Shown here: positions 34,352 to 44,007 of the stretch, piece by piece
How the letters are laid out: each line of letters begins with the position of its first letter
Numbering within the stretch: the stretch's first letter is position 1
Assembly (NCBI GenBank): GCA_947502495.1
Contig: CANNAC010000001.1
Span: forward strand, 930,906-994,905
Length of the DNA stretch: 64,000 nucleotides
Reading direction: 5' to 3'
DNA from: an uncultured Flavobacteriaceae bacterium
GTDB lineage: Bacteria; Bacteroidota; Bacteroidia; Flavobacteriales; Flavobacteriaceae
Program-made: the position numbers and the translations under genes
Notes under the pieces: model-generated
Seen by the model: only the letters and a program-made list of their open reading frames with translations
Database searches by the model: none
What the model was told of the DNA's origin: nothing

Positions 34352-34984
34352 ATGGTATTTAAAGACAGAATGGAAGCTGCTCATTTATTAGCAGAAAAAC
34401 TAGAAAATTACAAGAAAAAGAACGCTATAATCTTAGCTATTCCAAGAGGTGGTGTGCCTATGGGATATATTATTGCAAAACAACTAGATTTACCTTTAGA
34501 AGTGGTTTTATCTAAAAAAATTGGGCATCCATTACATAAGGAATTTGCTATTGGTGCAGTAACTCTAAAAAGTCAAGTTTTAAGTGCGGCAGCTAAAGAA
34601 GTCTCTACAACTTATATTGAGGAAGAAACTAAAAGAATTAGAACTTTGCTTACCAAACGGTATCAGGATTATTACGGAAATAAAAAACCAAAAGAACTAA
34701 AAAATAAAATTTTAATTATTGTAGATGATGGTATTGCTACAGGTAATACTATTATATCTACTATAGAAATGTTGCACGAAGAACAACCAGAAAAAATTGT
34801 GGTTGCTATTCCTGTGTCCTCTCAAAGTGCTTTGCAGAAGCTAAAAAACACACCTTTTGTTGATGAAGTTATTTGTCTATCAACACCTGAAAATTTTAGA
34901 GCTGTAGGTCAGTTTTACAAAAATTTCGATCAAGTTGATGATTATGAAGTAAAAACCTTTTTAAATAAGGACACAATAAATTAA
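34352..34984 (+). CDS. Phosphoribosyltransferase family protein
   Basis: 210-aa protein of the type I PRTase fold, with the PRPP-binding loop IIVDDGIATGNT (about residues 127-138) and the N-terminal IPRGGVPMGYIIA motif. It belongs to the subgroup found next to or fused with dienelactone hydrolases and erythromycin esterases, not to purine or pyrimidine salvage enzymes. Here it lies between the hydrolase and a convergent esterase gene, with a 7-nt gap to the latter. Confidence 0.85.
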   Translation: MVFKDRMEAAHLLAEKLENYKKKNAIILAIPRGGVPMGYIIAKQLDLPLEVVLSKKIGHPLHKEFAIGAVTLKSQVLSAAAKEVSTTYIEEETKRIRTLLTKRYQDYYGNKKPKELKNKILIIVDDGIATGNTIISTIEMLHEEQPEKIVVAIPVSSQSALQKLKNTPFVDEVICLSTPENFRAVGQFYKNFDQVDDYEVKTFLNKDTIN

Positions 34985-34991
34985 AGTTCGT

Positions 34992-36935
34992 CTATTTGTC
35001 TATTAAGCCAAATGGATGCATATCTGTAAGTTTAACTTTTTCTCTTTTTGTTTCCAGTGGTGTAATGGCTTTTGTTTTATTAAACCAAATATACTCATCA
35101 AACTGCGAAGGTAATACAGCCTTAAAATAATGACTAACCAATTCGGTTTCTGGTCTATAAACAACACCAATAGCGCGTTCTAATCGTGGTGTGCTTAATA
35201 ATTCTCTCAAATTTTTTTCTGAATGTTGTTCTCTTAAGGGCAATGTGAAATTAGTAACCTTTGTTTTACAGCAAAGGTGTTCATAGCTTCCTGATAAAGA
35301 ATTATTTATAGGCATTACTTGTATTGCTTCCCCCCAATTATTGGCAGCTGCAACGGTACCTGTATGTGTTCCAAAACCAATATTATATGATTTAGCCCCA
35401 AAATGCTCTTTACACAGATGTCCTATATTTATTTCCCCTTTCGCATACATCTCTGTTGCCAAAGCATTACCAATATGAGAATTATGTGCCCAAACAATGG
35501 CTTTAGAATCTTTTCCATAATACGATAGCAACGATTTTAAGGTGTAAAACATGTGAAAATCTCGTAAGTTCCAAGATTCTGCACTACCATAATACATGGC
35601 TTTGTAATAGCGTTCTGCATCCACCACAACCGTCGCATTTTGATAGGCATAAAAAAATGCTTGGGAATGGTTTAGTTTGTTTTTATTTTTTAACAAATCA
35701 AACAGCATTTTTAACACGTCTTTTTCACAGCTCTCCAATTTCTGAGTTTTTACTAATTTCCCATATACTGTAGGATTTGACATATAAGGCATAATACAAG
35801 AATAGCGCAATTTTGCTAATGTTGCCAATTCAGGATCGATATCTTGTAGATAGTTAATGACTAAATCAATAGAGTTTTCTAATCCGTATAAATCTAGGCC
35901 ATAAAACCCAATAATATTATTATGTTTGATGTTATATTTTTTTAGCCATTCTACAAAATCAAGTACCTCTTTATTTTTCCACATCCATTCTGGGAATCGT
36001 GCAAAAGGCATCCAATCTTGCGTTTGGTATTGGTTTCTCACATAATTATTAATTTGCTCTGCATCCGACCAATCTGCTTCTGCACAAATAATGTTAAATC
36101 CTTTTTTTTCTATAAGTGCTTTTGTGATTTCTTGCCTCATGGCATAAAACTCTGAAGTTCCGTGCGAAGCCTCACCTAACAAAACCACTTTAGCATCACC
36201 AATACGTTCTAACAACCCATCCATTGGGAACTTTTCAATCGTTATAAAAGGAATGGAACTTATTCCTATTTCGTCTATAATTTCATTTTCAGGATGAACC
36301 TTTGTTCCTATTTTAGGAATTAGTTTTGGTTTTGGAATAAAATAATTATCTCTTAGTGCTTTTGTGATATAATCGGTTTCAGAAGTCCGCTCTATAGTTT
36401 CCAACATAACATGTGCCCAATCTGGACCAACTGGTGCCAATAATTTAGCTCCAATTTTTAACTGTTTCTTTATAGTATTAGGGATTTCTTTAAATTCTGA
36501 AGCACTTAAAATAGCATTAAATGGTGCTTTTGTTTTCCAACCGTTTTCAAGCTTCCCAGTTTTTATATACACATTGGTAACGTCTATGTTTTTTAAGACT
36601 TCTAATGCCCAATCGGAGTAGGTTTTTGTGGTTTCAACAGCATAAACCTCTTTATATATTTTAGAAAGCACAGCCAATATATAAACGGAATCCACACCAA
36701 TAATTAGAATACTCTCTTCCTCTCTTACTTCTAATTGCTCTAACATTCTTGCAATTACAATAACTCTAGGCTCTGTTTTTTCTATTGATTTTTCAATTCT
36801 TATATCTTCATAAAAATAGGGATGTAAGTTTTCTGATAAAAAAAAAGCTTCTGGTATATCTTGAAATGCTTCAATAAGCAATACATTTCTTATGCCTTTA
36901 TCTTTTAATTGCTCTTCAATACTAATGTCCTTCAT
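34992..36935 (-). CDS. Fusion of degenerate PCMT-like domain and erythromycin-esterase domain
   Basis: 647-aa two-domain protein. Residues about 1-215 follow the protein-L-isoaspartate O-methyltransferase fold (EEQLKDKGIRNVLLIEAFQ, YAVE, GAKLLAPVG), but the SAM loop normally GTGSGY is GVDSVY. Residues about 225-640 are an erythromycin-esterase (EreA/succinoglycan-biosynthesis) domain with LGEASHGTSEFY, CAEADW, FYGLDLYGL and VWAHNSHIGN, holding the likely catalytic His and Glu. Driven by site Q, divergent from GH130. Macrolide resistance is not implied: this fusion is common in stress clusters. Confidence 0.87.
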   Translation of the reverse strand: MKDISIEEQLKDKGIRNVLLIEAFQDIPEAFFLSENLHPYFYEDIRIEKSIEKTEPRVIVIARMLEQLEVREEESILIIGVDSVYILAVLSKIYKEVYAVETTKTYSDWALEVLKNIDVTNVYIKTGKLENGWKTKAPFNAILSASEFKEIPNTIKKQLKIGAKLLAPVGPDWAHVMLETIERTSETDYITKALRDNYFIPKPKLIPKIGTKVHPENEIIDEIGISSIPFITIEKFPMDGLLERIGDAKVVLLGEASHGTSEFYAMRQEITKALIEKKGFNIICAEADWSDAEQINNYVRNQYQTQDWMPFARFPEWMWKNKEVLDFVEWLKKYNIKHNNIIGFYGLDLYGLENSIDLVINYLQDIDPELATLAKLRYSCIMPYMSNPTVYGKLVKTQKLESCEKDVLKMLFDLLKNKNKLNHSQAFFYAYQNATVVVDAERYYKAMYYGSAESWNLRDFHMFYTLKSLLSYYGKDSKAIVWAHNSHIGNALATEMYAKGEINIGHLCKEHFGAKSYNIGFGTHTGTVAAANNWGEAIQVMPINNSLSGSYEHLCCKTKVTNFTLPLREQHSEKNLRELLSTPRLERAIGVVYRPETELVSHYFKAVLPSQFDEYIWFNKTKAITPLETKREKVKLTDMHPFGLIDK

Positions 36936-36961
36936 CTTTTCTGTATTTAAAAATAGGTAGA

Positions 36962-37004
36962 TAAATATAGTAGCAATTAAACGGATACGAAATGACCTAG
37001 GTCA
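36962..37004 (-). promoter_or_regulatory. Island operator + promoter (site Q)
   Basis: Perfect palindrome TGACCTAGGTCA at 36993-37004 with minus-strand -7 box TATATTTA at 36969-36962, 23 nt away. Serves the esterase fusion. Confidence 0.84.
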
Positions 37005-37060
37005 TGTCACTGGTCAATGACACAGGTCATTTTAATGATTATTAAATAACATTAATTTCA
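37005..37060 (+). promoter_or_regulatory. Island operator + promoter (site R) with extra half-site
   Basis: TGACACAGGTCA at 37018-37029, 23 nt, then TAATTTCA at 37053-37060. Between this and site Q lies TGTCACTGGTCA (37005-37016), which keeps one good half-site (GTCA). Three operator-like 12-mers thus stand almost end to end. Serves the GH130-GT4 pair. Confidence 0.82.
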
Positions 37061-37082
37061 TCAAAACTTCAATGTATTTATA

Positions 37083-38126
37083 ATGACATTAGTAAGCAAA
37101 CATGGTGTGATTCTCGAAAAAACGAATAACAGTTTTGAAAATTTGGGTGTTTTTAATCCTGCAGTAATGCAAGAGGAAAATACCGTGCATTTATTATACC
37201 GTGCGGTTAGAACTGGGAATTTCTCTACAATAGGCTATAGTAAATTAGAAGGCCCTTTAAAAATTGTTGAGCGTTACAAAGAGCCTATTTTTCATCCTGA
37301 AACACCAGAAGAGTTTCAGGGTGTAGAAGATCCTCGAATCACTAAGATAAACGACACTTTTCACCTTTCATATGCTGCCTATGACGGTATTAACGTTTTT
37401 GGTGCTTATGCTACTTCAAAAGATTTAAAAACTTTTGAGAGACGAGGTATTATTACGCCTAAGTTTACCTTTGAAGAATATTCAGAACTAATTAAAAATA
37501 ATTATGAAAAAATAAGTATTTATCATACGCTTTTCTATGATCAATTTTGTAGGTACAAACTAGAGCGTTTAATGAAAGGTAAAATATACGTTTGGGATAA
37601 GAACATTATCTTTTTTCCGAAGAAAATAAATGGAAAATTTGCGGTATTTCACCGACTATTTCCTTCGATTCAAATTCTCTATTTCGACGATCCTTCAGAG
37701 TTAACCGTAGCATTCTGGCAAGCCTATATTTCTAACTTAAGACAACATATTGTATTACAACCAGAATATAATCACGAAAGTAGCCATATTGGTGGAGGCT
37801 GTCCTCCTATTGAGACTGATTTGGGCTGGCTTGTAATATACCATAGTGTTCAAAATCATACAAAACACCTCATTTATCATGCTTGTGCAGCTTTATTAGA
37901 TTTACAAGATCCTAGAAAAATAATCGGCAAACTAAAAAAACCTTTGTTCTCTCCTACTGAAAGTTATGAAAAAGAAGGCTATGTAAATAATGTAGTCTTT
38001 CCAACAGGAACGGCTCTTTTTGATAATGAACTTTACATTTATTATGGTGCAGCAGATAGTTGTGTGGCAGTAGCATCAGTCAATATTAATTCATTATTAA
38101 GTGAACTAATAAATAAAAACACATGA
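37083..38126 (+). CDS. GH130 family glycosidase/phosphorylase
   Basis: 347-aa five-bladed beta-propeller enzyme of family GH130, which phosphorolyses or hydrolyses beta-mannosides. Visible: LGVFNPAV, HLLYRAVR, the catalytic Asp in QGVEDPRI, SYAAYDG, HIGGGCPPIET and YYGAADSCVAVA. No signal peptide, so cytosolic. Stop overlaps the glycosyltransferase start by 4 nt; the pair probably makes or turns over one mannose-containing polymer. Confidence 0.87.
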   Translation: MTLVSKHGVILEKTNNSFENLGVFNPAVMQEENTVHLLYRAVRTGNFSTIGYSKLEGPLKIVERYKEPIFHPETPEEFQGVEDPRITKINDTFHLSYAAYDGINVFGAYATSKDLKTFERRGIITPKFTFEEYSELIKNNYEKISIYHTLFYDQFCRYKLERLMKGKIYVWDKNIIFFPKKINGKFAVFHRLFPSIQILYFDDPSELTVAFWQAYISNLRQHIVLQPEYNHESSHIGGGCPPIETDLGWLVIYHSVQNHTKHLIYHACAALLDLQDPRKIIGKLKKPLFSPTESYEKEGYVNNVVFPTGTALFDNELYIYYGAADSCVAVASVNINSLLSELINKNT

Positions 38127-40402
38127 AAATAAATACATTACATAAAATATTATTTTTATCGACATTTCCACCAACACAATGTGGTATTGCTACTTATACC
38201 CAAGATACTATTTCTGCTATCACCAATGTGTTTGGGGAAAATTTGGTTTGCGAAATCTGTGATATTTCTAAAAATAAAATCGTAAATAATAAGGTTCGCT
38301 TTACCATCAATTCTAAAATAAAAGCAGATTATAGTAAGATAGCCAAAGAAATAAATAATGACAATACTATAAAGTTGATACACATACAACATGAATTTGG
38401 TTTATTTGGTGGAACCTACGGAAACTATCTATTGGATTTTTTGGATGTGCTAAAAAAACCAGTAACCTTTACTTTTCATAGTGTTATACCAAATCCTGAT
38501 AAAAAATTAATGGATTTTGTTAAACTATTAATTTCTTATAGCAATTCTGTTATTGTAATGACACAACGATCTAAAAGGATATTGATAGATAATTATGGTG
38601 TAGATAAAAAAATAATAGAATTTGTACCACACGGGACACATAGTGTTAATTACGAAAGTTCCAAATATGTTAAGCACAAAATTAATTTAGAACATCGTAC
38701 TATTTTGTCAACATTTGGACTTTTAAGTTCTGGTAAAAGTATTGAAACAGCCTTGAAAGCATTACCAGAAATAATTAGACACACACCTAATGTTTTGTAT
38801 CTAATATTAGGTAAAACACATCCCAATACCATAGAAAACAATAAAGATACTTATAGAGATTCTTTAAAAGCTCTTGTTGAAGAACTTAAACTCGAAAATC
38901 ATGTCAATTTTATTAATCACTATTTAGAAATTGACGAGCTTTTGGACTATTTAAAGGCAACAGATATTTACCTATTTACTTCAAAAGATGCTAACCAAGC
39001 TGTAAGTGGCACGTTTGCTTATGCTATGAGTTGCGCTTGCCCTATAGTAGCAACTGCAATTCCACATACTAATGAAGTTCTTTCATCTAATGAAGGTATT
39101 TTAGTCGATATAGAAAACTCAAAACAAATGGCAATTGGAACAATAAAACTACTTTCTGATGATAAATTACGTGAATCCATGGCACTCTCAGCATTTGAAA
39201 AAACGAAAGCATCCTCTTGGAATAATGTTGCTCTAAAACTAATTAATATTTATAAAAAAAGTATCCATGAGCCACTTAAAACATCATATAATTATCCTCC
39301 GATTAAGCTAGATCATTTAAAAAAAATGACTACAGATTTGGGTATCATACAGTTTAGTAAAATTTCTGAACCAGATATTAATTCTGGTTATACCTTAGAC
39401 GATAATGCACGAGCATTAATTGTTATGTGCATGTATTATAAGCAGTATAAAAAATCTTCAGACCTTTTATATATAAATACATATCTAGCTTTTATTGAGC
39501 GTTGCCAAACAGATTCTGGCACTTTTATAAATTATGTTGATAAAAACAATAACACACATATAAAAAATGACTATGTAAATCTGGAAGATTCTAATGCGCG
39601 AGCAATCTGGGCCTTAGGCACCATTGTTTCATTAAAAAAACACCTACCTAAAACTTTTGTAACTAGAGCGAAGTTATGCTTTTTACAAAGCACACTATGG
39701 ATGCAAACTACACTATCCCCAAGAGCTATTGGTTTTGTAATAAAAGGGATATATTTATATAATTCTGCCGAACAAGATAAGTCAATATCTATTATTGAAA
39801 AACTATCAAAAAACCTCATTACAAATTACGATGTTCATGCCATAAAAAACTGGAACTGGTTTGAAAATTACTTGACATACGCAAATAGTGTTCTTCCAGA
39901 AGCTATGCTCTATAGTTATTTAATAACAGGCAATGATTCCTATAAGCGCGTAGCTATAGAATCATTTGATTTTCTACTCTCAAAAATGTTTATAAACGAC
40001 CATTTTAAAGTAATTTCTAATAAAGGCTGGTATAAAAGAGACACCACTCCAAATGAATATGGAGAACAACCTATTGATGTTTCATATACTATACAGACTT
40101 TGAATCTGTTTTATAAAACATTTGGAGATCCTATGTATAAAAAGATGATGCAAATAGCATTTGATTGGTTTTTAGGTAAAAACCATTTGAATCAGTTCAT
40201 GTATGATCATACAACTGGTGGGTGTTATGATGGTTTAGAAAAAAGAAATGTAAATTTAAATCAAGGTGCAGAATCCTCTATTTGTTATTTAATGGGACGT
40301 ATAATTATGGAACAACAAACGGCTATTTCAGCAGAGAAATTAATTCAACTTTATAAACCAAAAGTGAATACGCCTTTATTGTTATCAAATAAAAATATTT
40401 GA
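38123..40402 (+). CDS. GT4-type glycosyltransferase with C-terminal helical domain
   Basis: 759-aa protein. Residues about 5-395 are a GT-B glycosyltransferase (STFPPTQCGIATYTQD, IQHEFGLFGG, FVPHGTH, STFGLLSSGKSIETALKAL). About 400-740 form an all-helical region rich in Trp/Tyr and Asn that resembles an alpha/alpha-toroid (LDDNARALIVMCMYY, LEDSNARAIWALGT, QPIDVSYTIQTL). The usual EX7E region reads DANQAVSGTFAYAMSCACPIVAT, without the first Glu. Cytosolic. Coupled to GH130 by a 4-nt overlap. Confidence 0.83.
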   Translation: MKINTLHKILFLSTFPPTQCGIATYTQDTISAITNVFGENLVCEICDISKNKIVNNKVRFTINSKIKADYSKIAKEINNDNTIKLIHIQHEFGLFGGTYGNYLLDFLDVLKKPVTFTFHSVIPNPDKKLMDFVKLLISYSNSVIVMTQRSKRILIDNYGVDKKIIEFVPHGTHSVNYESSKYVKHKINLEHRTILSTFGLLSSGKSIETALKALPEIIRHTPNVLYLILGKTHPNTIENNKDTYRDSLKALVEELKLENHVNFINHYLEIDELLDYLKATDIYLFTSKDANQAVSGTFAYAMSCACPIVATAIPHTNEVLSSNEGILVDIENSKQMAIGTIKLLSDDKLRESMALSAFEKTKASSWNNVALKLINIYKKSIHEPLKTSYNYPPIKLDHLKKMTTDLGIIQFSKISEPDINSGYTLDDNARALIVMCMYYKQYKKSSDLLYINTYLAFIERCQTDSGTFINYVDKNNNTHIKNDYVNLEDSNARAIWALGTIVSLKKHLPKTFVTRAKLCFLQSTLWMQTTLSPRAIGFVIKGIYLYNSAEQDKSISIIEKLSKNLITNYDVHAIKNWNWFENYLTYANSVLPEAMLYSYLITGNDSYKRVAIESFDFLLSKMFINDHFKVISNKGWYKRDTTPNEYGEQPIDVSYTIQTLNLFYKTFGDPMYKKMMQIAFDWFLGKNHLNQFMYDHTTGGCYDGLEKRNVNLNQGAESSICYLMGRIIMEQQTAISAEKLIQLYKPKVNTPLLLSNKNI

Positions 40403-40478
40403 ATAAAAACAAATTACTATATAATATAATAATATTCTAAGAAATTTCTTAAAAGTATCAATCATAAAATTAGTTTAA

Positions 40479-40521
40479 TGACCCAGATCATTTTGTACTC
40501 ATTAACTAGTAACTAAATTTA
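40479..40521 (+). promoter_or_regulatory. Island operator + promoter (site S)
   Basis: TGACCCAGATCA at 40479-40490, 23 nt, then TAAATTTA at 40514-40521. Serves the PepSY-like exported protein. Confidence 0.82.
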
Positions 40522-40549
40522 AATAATATTAATTTTAAAATTTATCATT

Positions 40550-41050
40550 ATGAAAAATTTATTTCTTTTTTTATTACTTTGTGTACTCACTACACCTCTA
40601 TTCTCTCAAATAATCGAACTAGACGAAGTTATTATCTATCCTGTTAAATACAAATATATTTTTGAAGTGGTAGATGATGACATCGATCAAAGCGTTAAAG
40701 ATTTACAACTAAAACTTGGAAATTTTGATGTTACAAAAGAAGAGTTTTACAACGATGAATATGATAGTTACAATGTGTCTTTTTACATACCAAAAGGCTA
40801 CGCTGTAGCTACCTATGACAAAGACGGTAAATTACTTAGAACTATTGAACGCTATAAAAACGTGAAGTTACCGCTTGCAGTAAGTAAAGCATTAGTAGAA
40901 CGGTTTCCTAATTGGGCAGTAGATAAAGACATCTATAAAGTGAGTTATTCTGAACCAAAATGGGAGTCTAAAAAAACCTATAAATTGAAATTGACTAATG
41001 GAGAGAAAATAATTAAAGTTAAAACAGACCAAGATGGTAATTTTTTATAA
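40550..41050 (+). CDS. Exported PepSY-like (BLIP-like) protein
   Basis: 166-aa protein with a signal peptide (residues 1-19, ending PLFSQ). The C-terminal half has the PepSY-like pattern LAVSKALVERFPNWAVDKDIYKV followed by two strands, YKLKLTNGEKIIKVKTDQDGNFL, as in the beta-lactamase-inhibitor-like PepSY proteins of Bacteroidota. Periplasmic; no enzyme motif. Monocistronic under site S, followed by a hairpin. Confidence 0.72.
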   Translation: MKNLFLFLLLCVLTTPLFSQIIELDEVIIYPVKYKYIFEVVDDDIDQSVKDLQLKLGNFDVTKEEFYNDEYDSYNVSFYIPKGYAVATYDKDGKLLRTIERYKNVKLPLAVSKALVERFPNWAVDKDIYKVSYSEPKWESKKTYKLKLTNGEKIIKVKTDQDGNFL

Positions 41051-41120
41051 AATCACAATAAGTTCTTTATGAACTTACAACGATTAAATACAATATCCAT
41101 TACTGCGCAACAAAATAATA

Positions 41121-41162
41121 AAAGAAGAGCACTGAACATTAATAGGTTCCTTGTTCTTCTTT
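41121..41162. terminator. Probable terminator hairpin
   Basis: AAAGAAGA (41121-41128) pairs with TTCTTCTTT (41154-41162), with inner GAAC/GTTC. A second strong AT-rich hairpin follows at 41168-41208 (TCACCAA..AATTTAAA / TTTAAATT..TTGGTGA), next to the ATPase stop. Between convergent genes. Confidence 0.5.
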
Positions 41163-41231
41163 ATGCTTCACCAATAATTTAAACATAAAATATTTTAAAT
41201 TTTGGTGATTAAAAGATGCACATAAAAACTA

Positions 41232-43877
41232 CTAAAATGTAAATCCTAATCGCTTAAAAATCTGCGATAAAACCAAGGAACTAATTGCAAAAACAATTAC
41301 GCAACCAATTTGTTCTGTAGATAAATTGGTTAAAAGAAGTGCGTTTGACACAGGCGGGATGTAATAAACACCCAAGGTTATGAATAATGATATTACAATA
41401 GCAGACCATATCCAAGGATTTTTTATAATTTCATTATTAAAAAATGACACTTTGTTTTCTGCCATGTTAAATACGTTTAACAATTGTGCAAAAACTAAGG
41501 TATAAAATGCCATATTATTTATGATTTTAGACGATAGTTGAAGTACTAAATGTGCATAGGCAGTAATACCAATAACGGCAGCAGTTATACAAAGCCCGAA
41601 AATAATGGTTGATTTCCATCGTTTTGCAGACATAATAGGTTCGTTTGCTTTTCTAGGAATACGTTTCATAATATCCACCTCTCCTTTCCCCATGCCTAGT
41701 GCTAATGCAGGAAATATATCTGTAACAAGATTTAAAAACAAAATTTGTAAAGGTAACAATGGTACTGGTAAAGCGAGTAAAGCAGCAAAACCTACGGACA
41801 CCACTTCTGCTAAATTACAAGACAACAGATATACCACAAACTGTCTTATATGATCAAAAATGGCACGTCCTTGCTTTATAGCCAATTCCATTGCAGTAAA
41901 TTTATCATTTTTTAGAATAACATCTGCTGCTTCCCTTGCTGCTTGTGTACCTCTAATTCCCATAGCAATCCCAATATCTGCTTTACGCAGAGCAGGAATA
42001 TCGTTAATCCCATCACCAAACATACCTACAACATTACCATTTGCTTGATAAAGGGAAACTAGTTTTAATTTTTGTTCTGGTGTTACCCTAGCAAAAACGG
42101 AAGCATCCAATAATTTTGTTATAAAAGTACGGCTTCGTTTCGTTTCAAATTGTAAGTCTTGTCCATGTATAATACTACTTAAAGCAGAATTTTCAGGTAA
42201 TAAGCCAATTTCTATAGCTATTTTTTTTGCCGTTTTTGGATGATCACCCGTCATCATTACCACTTTAATTCCTGCTTCTTTATATACTTTTATGGTTGCT
42301 TTTACATCTTCTCTAGCTGGATCCAAAAATCCAACAACGCCAATAAAAGTTAACTGTGATAATATCTTATTTTTTTCTGGTTTTTCATTTTGTTTTTTAT
42401 AAGCAAAAGCTAATATTCTTAACCCTTGAGATGCTAAATTATTGGCACGATTAGTCCATTCTTTTTTATTCTTAAATTCTTGTGGTTTGTTATCTTTAAG
42501 AATAGTACTACAAAGATGTATTACACTCTCAAAAGCACCCTTTACGTAAAGCGTAAAACCCTTTTCCGTTGAATTTAATGTTGCCATTAACTTACTAGAA
42601 GTATTAAATGGAATTTCAAATTCTTCCGGATTATTTTCTTTAATTTCTTTTGGATTAGTATGTAGTTTTTTAACAAATTGAATGAGTGCCAATTCCATAC
42701 TATCTCCTCTCATGTCTTCAGCTTTTAAAATAGTATTATTACACAAAACACTAGTCATTATCATGGAATTTAAAGCTTTGGATTTTTCTATATTCTCAAA
42801 GTAAGCACTGTCTTTGTTATGTATTTCGCTTAAAACTTCATCTTCAAAAATCAAAGTATGTACTTGCATTTTATCTTCGGTAAGCGTACCTGTTTTATCT
42901 GTACAAATAATGTTCATAGCTCCTAAAGTTTCAACTGCCTCCATTTTTTTAATAATAACATTTCGCTTAGATAGTTTCATCATGCCTCTTGCTAAAGCAA
43001 TAGTTGCTATAACAGGAAGGCCTTCTGGTATTGCTGCAACAGCTAATGCAACTGCTGTTTCTATGATTAAGAGCATATCTAATTCTCTTAGATAACCAGT
43101 AAAAATAATAAGGATTGCAAAAAATAACGTCAGGTATATAAGCCGTTTGCTTAATGCGCTTATTTTTTTTTCTATTGGTGTTCGTTGTTCTTCAATCGTA
43201 CTTCCCATTTCCTGAATCTTACCAAGTTGCGTGTTTTTTCCAGTGAAAACCACGATTGCTTTTGCAGAACCTTGCTCTACAGTTGTTCCTTTAAAAACCA
43301 TGTTTTTCCTATCGGATAATATTGTGTTTTGGGATAACGAGTTTATGTGCTTATGGATGACGCTACTTTCACCAGTTAATGATGCTTCTTTAATTGCTAA
43401 GTTTTCAACAGTAATGAGTCGAGCATCTGCTGAAACGACATCTCCTGTTTCTATTAAAATAATGTCACCAGGTACTAGTACAGATGATTTTACAGTTTTA
43501 ATTTTTCCGTTACGCAAAACCGTGCTCTCTGTAAATCCCATCTGTCGAAGTGCTTCAAGAGAACGAATTCCCTTCAACTCCATTATAAAACCAATAAGTA
43601 CAGTAATTAGCACAACGGTTATTATAGCCATGGTCTCAAGCAAATCGTCGTTAAAAACGAAAGTAAGACCTGCTGCTACTATAAGAATGAAAATGATTGG
43701 ATTGTTACATTGATCAATAAGGATTATTTGTTTCTTTTTAGGCTCTTTGACAGCTGTCTCATTTTTACCATATTTCTTTATCCGTTGCTTTACTTCACTT
43801 TCAGTTAAACCATAATTTGTATTACTATTTAAGTTTTCTACAACAGATCTTATAGAAAGAAAAAAAGGTTCTGACAT
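41232..43877 (-). CDS. P-type cation ATPase, Ca2+-type (P2)
   Basis: 881-aa ion pump. Seen: actuator loop SLTGESS, M4 motif AAIPEGLPVIA, phosphorylation site ICDTKTGTL written here as CTDKTGTLTEDK (Asp in DKTGT), nucleotide-domain KGAFE, hinge MFGDGINDIPALRKADIG, and M6 NLVTDIFPALALG. PEGLP together with N..TD is the mark of Ca2+-ATPases, although Na+ or mixed transport is possible. Ten membrane helices expected. Lies downstream of Hsp20, separated from it by a terminator; no operator of its own seen, so read-through from site T or a weak promoter is assumed. Confidence 0.9.
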   Translation of the reverse strand: MSEPFFLSIRSVVENLNSNTNYGLTESEVKQRIKKYGKNETAVKEPKKKQIILIDQCNNPIIFILIVAAGLTFVFNDDLLETMAIITVVLITVLIGFIMELKGIRSLEALRQMGFTESTVLRNGKIKTVKSSVLVPGDIILIETGDVVSADARLITVENLAIKEASLTGESSVIHKHINSLSQNTILSDRKNMVFKGTTVEQGSAKAIVVFTGKNTQLGKIQEMGSTIEEQRTPIEKKISALSKRLIYLTLFFAILIIFTGYLRELDMLLIIETAVALAVAAIPEGLPVIATIALARGMMKLSKRNVIIKKMEAVETLGAMNIICTDKTGTLTEDKMQVHTLIFEDEVLSEIHNKDSAYFENIEKSKALNSMIMTSVLCNNTILKAEDMRGDSMELALIQFVKKLHTNPKEIKENNPEEFEIPFNTSSKLMATLNSTEKGFTLYVKGAFESVIHLCSTILKDNKPQEFKNKKEWTNRANNLASQGLRILAFAYKKQNEKPEKNKILSQLTFIGVVGFLDPAREDVKATIKVYKEAGIKVVMMTGDHPKTAKKIAIEIGLLPENSALSSIIHGQDLQFETKRSRTFITKLLDASVFARVTPEQKLKLVSLYQANGNVVGMFGDGINDIPALRKADIGIAMGIRGTQAAREAADVILKNDKFTAMELAIKQGRAIFDHIRQFVVYLLSCNLAEVVSVGFAALLALPVPLLPLQILFLNLVTDIFPALALGMGKGEVDIMKRIPRKANEPIMSAKRWKSTIIFGLCITAAVIGITAYAHLVLQLSSKIINNMAFYTLVFAQLLNVFNMAENKVSFFNNEIIKNPWIWSAIVISLFITLGVYYIPPVSNALLLTNLSTEQIGCVIVFAISSLVLSQIFKRLGFTF

Positions 43878-43932
43878 AATAATTGGTATTTTAAAATATT
43901 ATCAATCACTAATAAAAAGTGAAAGATTTAAA

Positions 43933-43964
43933 AACCCTCTTACCATTTTTTTGGCAAGAGGGTT
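43933..43964 (-). terminator. Rho-independent terminator of the Hsp20 gene
   Basis: On the minus strand AACCCTCTT / AAGAGGGTT form a 9-bp stem with inner GCC/GG pairs, followed by TTTAAAT. Lies 43 nt after the Hsp20 stop. Confidence 0.75.
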
Positions 43965-44007
43965 TTGTGAGATTGAAATCTCTAATAATTTAATTAAAAG
44001 CTACACT

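Noticed and set aside
34992-36935. Erythromycin-esterase domain as an antibiotic-resistance gene
   Set aside because: The fused, chromosomal, stress-regulated form differs from plasmid EreA/EreB enzymes; nothing here supports macrolide hydrolysis.
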